A DNA stretch of 11,072 nucleotides, from NCBI GenBank assembly GCA_030039095.1, contig JASHQP010000015.1:1-11072 (forward strand). Direction: 5' to 3'. Each line of letters opens with the position of its first letter. Position 1 is the first letter of the stretch. A program made the position numbers and the translations under genes. The stretch is from Streptosporangiaceae bacterium. Lineage in GTDB: Bacteria > Actinomycetota > Actinomycetes > Streptosporangiales > Streptosporangiaceae. Positions 7,335 to 11,072 of this stretch are shown one piece after another. A model generated the notes under the pieces. The model was not told where the DNA came from. It was given only the letters and a program-made list of their open reading frames with translations, and did no database searches.

Positions 7335-7426
7335 CAGCAGCGCCGGCACGCTGCCGTCGTCCTACCAGCAGCGCCGGCACGCTGCCGTCGTCCTAACAGC
7401 AGCGCCGGCGCGATGCTGTGGTGGTA
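7335..7426. repeat. 31-bp tandem repeat, two near-identical units plus a degenerate third
   Basis: Units at 7335-7365 and 7366-7396 match over the full 31 bases except the last. A third unit (7397-7426) keeps the first dozen or so bases and then diverges. Each of the first two contains GCAGCG-CCGGCA-CGCTGC, a 6-bp stem with a 6-base loop. The third has the 10-bp palindrome GCGCCGGCGC flanked by CAGCA and TGCTG. There are no spacers between units, so it is not a CRISPR array. It begins about 65 bp past the stop of the leftward membrane protein gene, so stacked hairpins acting as a transcription end or mRNA stabiliser are plausible. Confidence 0.85.
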
Positions 7427-7489
7427 GCTGCGTGCCGACGAGGCCCGCCGGCGCGCCGCTGTCGTTCCGGCTGCGCAGCGCGGGCGGTG

Positions 7490-9253
7490 CTACAGCCGCC
7501 AGACGAGCAGGCGGCCGACCTTGAAGGACGGGCGGCCGAGCAGCGCGGCCAGCACCGGCCCGAGCCGGGACCGGCGGCGCAGCACGTCGATGACGGCGGC
7601 CGGGCGCCAGTAGGCGAGATCGGTCCGGAACTGCGCCGGGGAGCGGTGCGCCGATGGCGCCCTGCCGTCCCAGAGCGGGTCCAGGTACTCCGCGTCGGCC
7701 CCGGCCGGCCCCGGGCTGACCTTCGTCTGCCCGGAAGCGTTCGGCCCGAGGAAGAACCCGCCGATCATCGACGCGGGCTCCCCGGTGTCCGCCTGCCAGC
7801 GCATCGGCTGGCTGACGTGGTTGTCCGGGATCGGGATGACGAGCACCCGGGCATCCGGCGCGAGCCGCAGCCGGGCAAAGGCGGCCTGCCACCCCGCCGG
7901 GACCGAGGTGAGCGGGGCCACCGCGAACGGCAGCGGCACGAGCGGCAGCACCGCCAGCACCGCGACCGCGGTGGCCAGGTGCCGCTGCCAGTCCACCGAC
8001 CCCGCCTCCCGCCGCACCCGGTCCAGCGAGAACGCGAGCACCGCGCCGGCCGCGCCGTCCGCGAGGATGGCCAGCCGGTCCGGGATCAGCTCGGCGAACA
8101 CCGGCAGGCCCTGCAGCCAGTGCCAGGGCAGGAACGGGCCGACCCCGCGGTAGCTGCCGCCGAGGCTGAGCAGTTCCAGGGTCGCGAAGGTCACGGCCAT
8201 GACCCGGACCGGCGGCTGCCGCCAGTAGCGGACCGCGGCGGTCGCCAGCACTACCAGCAGCGGCCAGCCCAGGTAGGCCAGGTATTCGGTCATGTGCGAC
8301 GGGTACCTGGCCGCCGCGGCGGCGCTGGCCGACGTGTGGAACAGCAGGTCCCCCGGTGGCGTCACGAACACACCAGGGTGGGCCGACAGGTAGCTGGTGT
8401 AGTGCGTGAACCTCGGAACGTAGTGCTCGGTGAGCGGTCCGCGGAACTGCTCCCACAGGGCGTGCCCGCAGATCACCACGAAGACGGCGACAGCGGTCCC
8501 GATGCCGGCCGTCGCATGACGGGCCTGAACGCCGACGCCCCGTGGCTGGCTGGCCACCAGCACCAGAACCAGCACCAGGGCGGCCAGGGCCGTGTCGGAA
8601 AGTAATTCCTCGCCGGTGAACAGCTGGGCGGCGGCGAGCAGCCCGAGCCAGGCGCCGGCCCGCACGGCGCCGCCCCGGCCGGTGACGATCCGCAGCAGCG
8701 CGTCGATGATCAGCGGCGGCAGCACCGCGAACTGCAGGTGGTAGTGGCCGATGCCGGAGTTCAGCAGCGCGGGGGAGAAGCCGTAGACCGCTCCGCCCAC
8801 GGCGGCCGCGGCCACGCTCGCACCCCAGCGGCGCAGCACCGCGAACAGGCTCGCCGCTGAGCCTGCGAACCCGAGTGTGAGCACGAGGGTGAGGGTGACC
8901 TGCGGCCCGGCCAGCCACGTGACCGGGGACAGCAGCACCCCCGGCAGCAGCAGCGACGTGTTCCACATCAGGCTGATGCCGTGCGGCGGGTTCAGCGCTG
9001 CCGTGGCCAGCGCCGGGAGCCCGCCGTGGGCGACCGCCGTCGCCTCGTAGCGCATGAACCACGCGAACAGGTTGACGTCCTGGACGTCGCCGGCCTGGGC
9101 CCGCGCCGCTGGATCGGCCCACAGCCGCCAGGTCACTGCCACCGCGCCGAGTGCGTAGCAGCAGCCGACCAGCCACGGGGTTAGCGTTCCGGCCCTGTCG
9201 CGCGATCGCCCTGTGAAGCGGGCTGATTCCACCGCAGGCGCGACGAGGCTCAC
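7490..9253 (-). CDS. Polytopic membrane protein, GT-C glycosyltransferase-like
   Basis: A large integral membrane protein (587 residues from the chosen start). It has a first span at about residues 25-45, then many further hydrophobic segments and a soluble C-terminal part from about residue 460. After the first span comes an acidic loop, GDVQDVNLFAWF, with D56 and D59. The segment NPPHGISLMWNTS follows at about 88-100. An acidic residue in the first extracytoplasmic loop of a multi-span protein is typical of GT-C enzymes, which move sugars from polyprenyl-phosphate donors outside the membrane. Related unnamed proteins are common in actinomycetes. No donor or acceptor can be assigned. The start is GTG at 9253, preceded by AGGAGAG at good spacing. 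The frame could extend to TTG at 9292, but nothing supports initiation there. The next gene in this direction is the envelope carboxypeptidase. Membrane protein certain; glycosyltransferase role is inference. Confidence 0.85.
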   Translation of the reverse strand: MSLVAPAVESARFTGRSRDRAGTLTPWLVGCCYALGAVAVTWRLWADPAARAQAGDVQDVNLFAWFMRYEATAVAHGGLPALATAALNPPHGISLMWNTSLLLPGVLLSPVTWLAGPQVTLTLVLTLGFAGSAASLFAVLRRWGASVAAAAVGGAVYGFSPALLNSGIGHYHLQFAVLPPLIIDALLRIVTGRGGAVRAGAWLGLLAAAQLFTGEELLSDTALAALVLVLVLVASQPRGVGVQARHATAGIGTAVAVFVVICGHALWEQFRGPLTEHYVPRFTHYTSYLSAHPGVFVTPPGDLLFHTSASAAAAARYPSHMTEYLAYLGWPLLVVLATAAVRYWRQPPVRVMAVTFATLELLSLGGSYRGVGPFLPWHWLQGLPVFAELIPDRLAILADGAAGAVLAFSLDRVRREAGSVDWQRHLATAVAVLAVLPLVPLPFAVAPLTSVPAGWQAAFARLRLAPDARVLVIPIPDNHVSQPMRWQADTGEPASMIGGFFLGPNASGQTKVSPGPAGADAEYLDPLWDGRAPSAHRSPAQFRTDLAYWRPAAVIDVLRRRSRLGPVLAALLGRPSFKVGRLLVWRL

Positions 9254-9256
9254 GAG

Positions 9257-9263
9257 CTCTCCT
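9257..9263 (-). promoter_or_regulatory. Ribosome binding site that sets the start of the membrane protein
   Basis: The minus strand reads AGGAGAG, then CTC, then GTG at 9253. AGGAG to GTG spacing is five bases, close to ideal. This favours GTG 9253 over the TTG at 9292, which has no such site, and shortens the protein by 13 residues. Confidence 0.75.
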
Positions 9264-9565
9264 GAATCCTCTACGTAGTCGAACAGTAACAAAGAGTAGC
9301 TCGCGGCACGCCGACGGCATCGGCACTTGACGAATGACGTCAGGAGACGCTCACTCTCCGTGCGGCGTCAGGGCCTCGATGCCGGCCCGGTCGGGCACGC
9401 CGCGGTCACGAGCGGGACGGTCAAGGCCGGCCAGCTGCCGCGATCGTTCGGGAGTACCGTGCAGCACCAGGGCCGCGGGCGCACCGTCGGCGCCCAGCGC
9501 CTGGAAAGAGGTGGCGGCCGTCGGGCAGGGGCATCCGCGCCACGGCCCGAAGGCCAGCAGGCCTC
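9264..9565. other. Divergent intergenic region between the membrane protein and the two-TM protein
   Basis: About 300 bp separate the leftward gene from the rightward pair, so promoters for both directions should lie here. The minus strand has TACTCT (9298-9293) in an AT-rich patch (9266-9300), a possible -10 for the membrane protein, without a clear -35. The 8-bp palindrome CTACGTAG is at 9271-9278. TTGACG (9327-9332) and the palindrome TGACGTCA (9335-9342) lie in the middle. From about 9370 to 9565 I see only GC-rich sequence whose open frames look like chance. Confidence 0.55.
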
Positions 9566-9567
9566 AT

Positions 9568-9574
9568 GGAGAGG
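9568..9574 (+). promoter_or_regulatory. Ribosome binding site favouring GTG 9581
   Basis: GGAGAGG lies six bases before GTG 9581. The ATG at 9566 in the same frame overlaps this site and has only a weak AGCAGG before it. This supports the GTG as the real start of the following gene. Confidence 0.6.
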
Positions 9575-9580
9575 ATCGTT

Positions 9581-10210
9581 GTGACGCAGGCACAGTGGCG
9601 GGGCTGGCTCGCGGCGATCGCGGCCACGCTGGTGACCGCGGGCCTGGTGCTCGCCGAGATCGACGACGCCGGGATGCGGCGCTGGTGGTCCACGCACGAC
9701 CTGACCACCGACACGGTGTCTGGCCTGCTCGTGCTGCTGATCACGCTGCTGGTGGTGAACCAGGTGGTCCGGCGGCGCCAGCTCAGGGACCGGTCGCAGG
9801 CGGTCGCCGCGCAGGCGGCGATCATGATGGCACAGGCGGATCGCACGTCCGCCGCGGTGTCCTCGGCACTCGACGGATCGGGCGAGCACGGCAGCGCGTC
9901 CGACGAGTTCCGGACCTACATGATGATGCTGCTGGTCGGCGCCCCGGTGCTCATCGACGGACGGGTCTCCCGTGGCTTCCTGGAACAGGCCCAGCGCCTG
10001 GGCGGCGAGATGGCCCGCGTGCTGACGACGATGACCAGGGCACACGGCTCCGGGCACGCACCGAAGGCGCCGGACGCCCGGCTCGACCACGCGATCGCAC
10101 AGCTCCGGACGGCAGCGGCGCCGCTGCTGCGGCCACTCGACCTCAGCGAACTGACCGCCGCGGGCGTGAACGAATCGGGTGACCAGACGTCCGCGGACCA
10201 GGGCTCCTGA
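9581..10210 (+). CDS. Small two-TM membrane protein of unknown function
   Basis: About 209 residues from GTG 9581, or 214 from ATG 9566. I do not recognise a named domain. A hydrophobic segment at about residues 9-25 (LAAIAATLVTAGLVL) and a second at about 46-63 (VSGLLVLLITLLVVNQVV) flank a short polar loop with WW. A basic cluster RRRQLRDR follows the second span, so by the positive-inside rule both termini should be cytoplasmic. An alanine- and glutamine-rich helical stretch (about 67-97) could form a coiled coil. The rest is a soluble helical domain of about 110 residues with MMMLLVGAPVLIDGRVSRGF, ending in a polar tail. The next gene starts 29 bp downstream on the same strand, so the two may be co-transcribed. 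The coding frame is supported by GC-rich third positions and sensible composition. Confidence 0.82.
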   Translation: MTQAQWRGWLAAIAATLVTAGLVLAEIDDAGMRRWWSTHDLTTDTVSGLLVLLITLLVVNQVVRRRQLRDRSQAVAAQAAIMMAQADRTSAAVSSALDGSGEHGSASDEFRTYMMMLLVGAPVLIDGRVSRGFLEQAQRLGGEMARVLTTMTRAHGSGHAPKAPDARLDHAIAQLRTAAAPLLRPLDLSELTAAGVNESGDQTSADQGS

Positions 10211-10233
10211 CCACCCGGCCGCCGCAGTACCGT
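10206..10233 (+). promoter_or_regulatory. Possible promoter for a leaderless phosphotransferase transcript
   Basis: CCTGAC (10206-10211) and TACCGT (10228-10233) are separated by 16 bases. The second ends six bases before the ATG at 10240. That geometry would start transcription at the start codon, consistent with the missing Shine-Dalgarno. Both hexamers are imperfect and the first overlaps the upstream stop codon. Confidence 0.3.
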
Positions 10234-10239
10234 CGCGAT

Positions 10240-11049
10240 ATGGCGTCGCGAGCGTCCTTCACCACCCACGTCGTCGAGATCGATGGCGACCAGGTGATCA
10301 AGCGGTTCCGGTCCTGGGGCCGCGGCGAGCACCTGCGCGAGTGGCGGGCCCTGACGCTGCTGGCCAGCTACGCGCCGGGCCTCGCGCCGGCGCCGCTGAG
10401 CGCCGACCTGACCTCGGAGCCGCCCTGCGTCCGGATGTCCCGCGTCGCCGGGCGGCCGCTGGACGGGCAGACGGTCACGCCCCGCCACCTGGACGCGGCC
10501 GCCGCGGCGATCGGCCGGCTGCACGCCGCGGTGCCCCGGGGTGTCGTGGCCAGCCTGCCACCGCAGCCCTGGCTCGGAGCCGGTGCGGTCAGCCGGATGC
10601 GGTCGATCGCTGCCGGGACACGAGAGCCCGGCGGCGACGCCCTGGCGCGCTCGGCGTTCGACGCGGGGATGGGCTGGCTCGGCCGGGCAGCCGAGCCGCG
10701 GCCCGGGCCGCGCAGCGTCGTGTTCGGCCAGGGCGACGGCAACCTGGCCAACTACCTGTGGGACGGCGAGCGGGTGCGTCTCGTCGACTTCGAGGACTCG
10801 GGGCGCAGCGACCGGGCTTACGAGCTGGCGGCGTTCGCCGAGCACCTGTCGGTCTGGGACGGCGCCGGGGTCGGCGCCGGGGCGCTGCTCGAGCGGTTCG
10901 AGCTCACCGCGGCGGAGCACGAACGGGTCCTGTTCTTCCGCCGGGCGTTCGCGTTCTACTGGCTGCTCAAGCTCCTCGGCCAGGGTGCGGAACGCCGTGC
11001 GGCACTCCACCGCCAGGCCACCCGGCTGCTCGCCATGCTCCATGACTGA
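10240..11049 (+). CDS. Aminoglycoside/choline-kinase-like phosphotransferase (APH family)
   Basis: A 269-residue protein with the APH/protein-kinase-like fold, which transfers phosphate from ATP to a small-molecule hydroxyl. N-lobe features include EIDGDQVIKRF, where K21 is the likely ATP-binding lysine, and an acidic/basic helix at REWRALTLL. The catalytic loop reads GQGDGNLAN: D166 and N171 match the Brenner pattern HxDxxxxN, but the histidine is Q164. The metal-binding motif is LVDFEDSG with D183, glutamate replacing the usual glycine of DFG. Family length is normal. The substrate cannot be deduced: many such genes are not antibiotic-resistance enzymes but act on cell metabolites such as choline, thiamine or homoserine. 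The start is ATG at 10240 without a Shine-Dalgarno, and no better in-frame start lies upstream. Possibly co-transcribed with the two-TM gene 29 bp before it. Confidence 0.88.
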   Translation: MASRASFTTHVVEIDGDQVIKRFRSWGRGEHLREWRALTLLASYAPGLAPAPLSADLTSEPPCVRMSRVAGRPLDGQTVTPRHLDAAAAAIGRLHAAVPRGVVASLPPQPWLGAGAVSRMRSIAAGTREPGGDALARSAFDAGMGWLGRAAEPRPGPRSVVFGQGDGNLANYLWDGERVRLVDFEDSGRSDRAYELAAFAEHLSVWDGAGVGAGALLERFELTAAEHERVLFFRRAFAFYWLLKLLGQGAERRAALHRQATRLLAMLHD

Positions 11050-11072
11050 GCCCCGGACGACCGCCAAGCCGG
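11042..11072 (+). CDS. Possible start of a further gene (runs off right edge)
   Basis: ATGACTGAG at 11042 overlaps the phosphotransferase stop by eight bases, an arrangement common in actinomycete operons. It gives MTEPRTTAKP before the window ends. Ten codons are too few to identify a product, and no strong Shine-Dalgarno is present. Confidence 0.3.
   Translation, partial: MTEPRTTAKP

Larger units (their letters stand above)
7209..7489. other. 281-bp intergenic region upstream of the carboxypeptidase gene
   Basis: No gene is supported here. The part next to the carboxypeptidase start (7207-7262) is notably AT-richer than its surroundings and probably holds its promoter. Further right are a 12-bp palindrome and an 11-base direct repeat. 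After those comes the 31-bp tandem repeat array lying behind the membrane protein gene. Confidence 0.6.

Noticed and set aside
7335..7426. 31-bp repeats as a CRISPR array
   Set aside because: Units are directly adjacent without unique spacers, only about three copies exist, and no cas gene is nearby.
7362..9326. Minus-strand 654-codon frame overlapping the GT-C-like gene
   Set aside because: Same strand but a shifted frame. Its product is Arg/Gly/Ala-rich without membrane spans, whereas the other frame gives a coherent multi-span protein with a good ribosome binding site.
9334..10182. Plus-strand frame overlapping the two-TM gene and the upstream gap
   Set aside because: Arg/Gly/Ala-rich and without structure. 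The competing frame has two clear membrane spans and a Shine-Dalgarno.
10179..11067. Frames overlapping the phosphotransferase on either strand
   Set aside because: No domain in either. The 10240 frame carries the GD-x4-N and DFE motifs and the typical C-lobe.
1..11072. Defence system, biosynthetic cluster or mobile island
   Set aside because: Lhr was considered as a defence-type helicase, but its motifs, length and start fit the widespread repair helicase and no nuclease, methylase or toxin gene accompanies it. No integrase, transposase, att-like repeat or composition shift was seen.

Overview
The window is GC-rich throughout, with G or C favoured at third codon positions, and most start codons are GTG or TTG. 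Together with the gene families present (an Lhr helicase, a NarL-type two-component pair, an S11 D,D-carboxypeptidase and a GT-C-like membrane protein), this points to the chromosome of a high-GC actinomycete. I cannot name the genus. No tRNA, rRNA, insertion sequence, integrase, phage gene or CRISPR array was recognised, so it reads as ordinary core or near-core chromosome.

Layout. Five genes run leftward. From right to left they are a polytopic membrane protein resembling GT-C glycosyltransferases (9253-7490), a secreted D-alanyl-D-alanine carboxypeptidase (7208-6228), a multi-pass sensor histidine kinase (6061-4271), its LuxR-type response regulator (4319-3675, overlapping the kinase by 49 bases), and a large Lhr-family DNA helicase (start 3617) that runs off the left edge. 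To the right of a divergent intergenic region of about 0.3 kb, two genes run rightward: a small two-TM protein of unknown function (9581-10210) and an aminoglycoside/choline-phosphotransferase-like kinase (10240-11049). A possible further gene begins in the last 31 bases.

How the genes relate. The kinase and regulator form an evident signalling pair: overlapping frames, HisKA_3/HATPase domains, and a receiver plus HTH. The carboxypeptidase trims peptidoglycan stem peptides outside the membrane, and the GT-C-like protein may add sugar to an envelope component. A shared envelope theme for 4.2-9.3 kb is inference from adjacency only. Lhr is a DNA-repair helicase, and its link to the two-component pair is only positional.

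The non-coding gaps hold the most unusual structure. There is a 31-bp tandem repeat with an internal hairpin (7335-7426), a 26-bp direct repeat with 36-bp spacing and a degenerate third copy (6099-6196), a 12-bp palindrome (7314-7325), and a cluster of TGACG half-sites in the divergent region. I do not see a convincing new multi-gene system. These repeats and a few active-site variants are the best leads.
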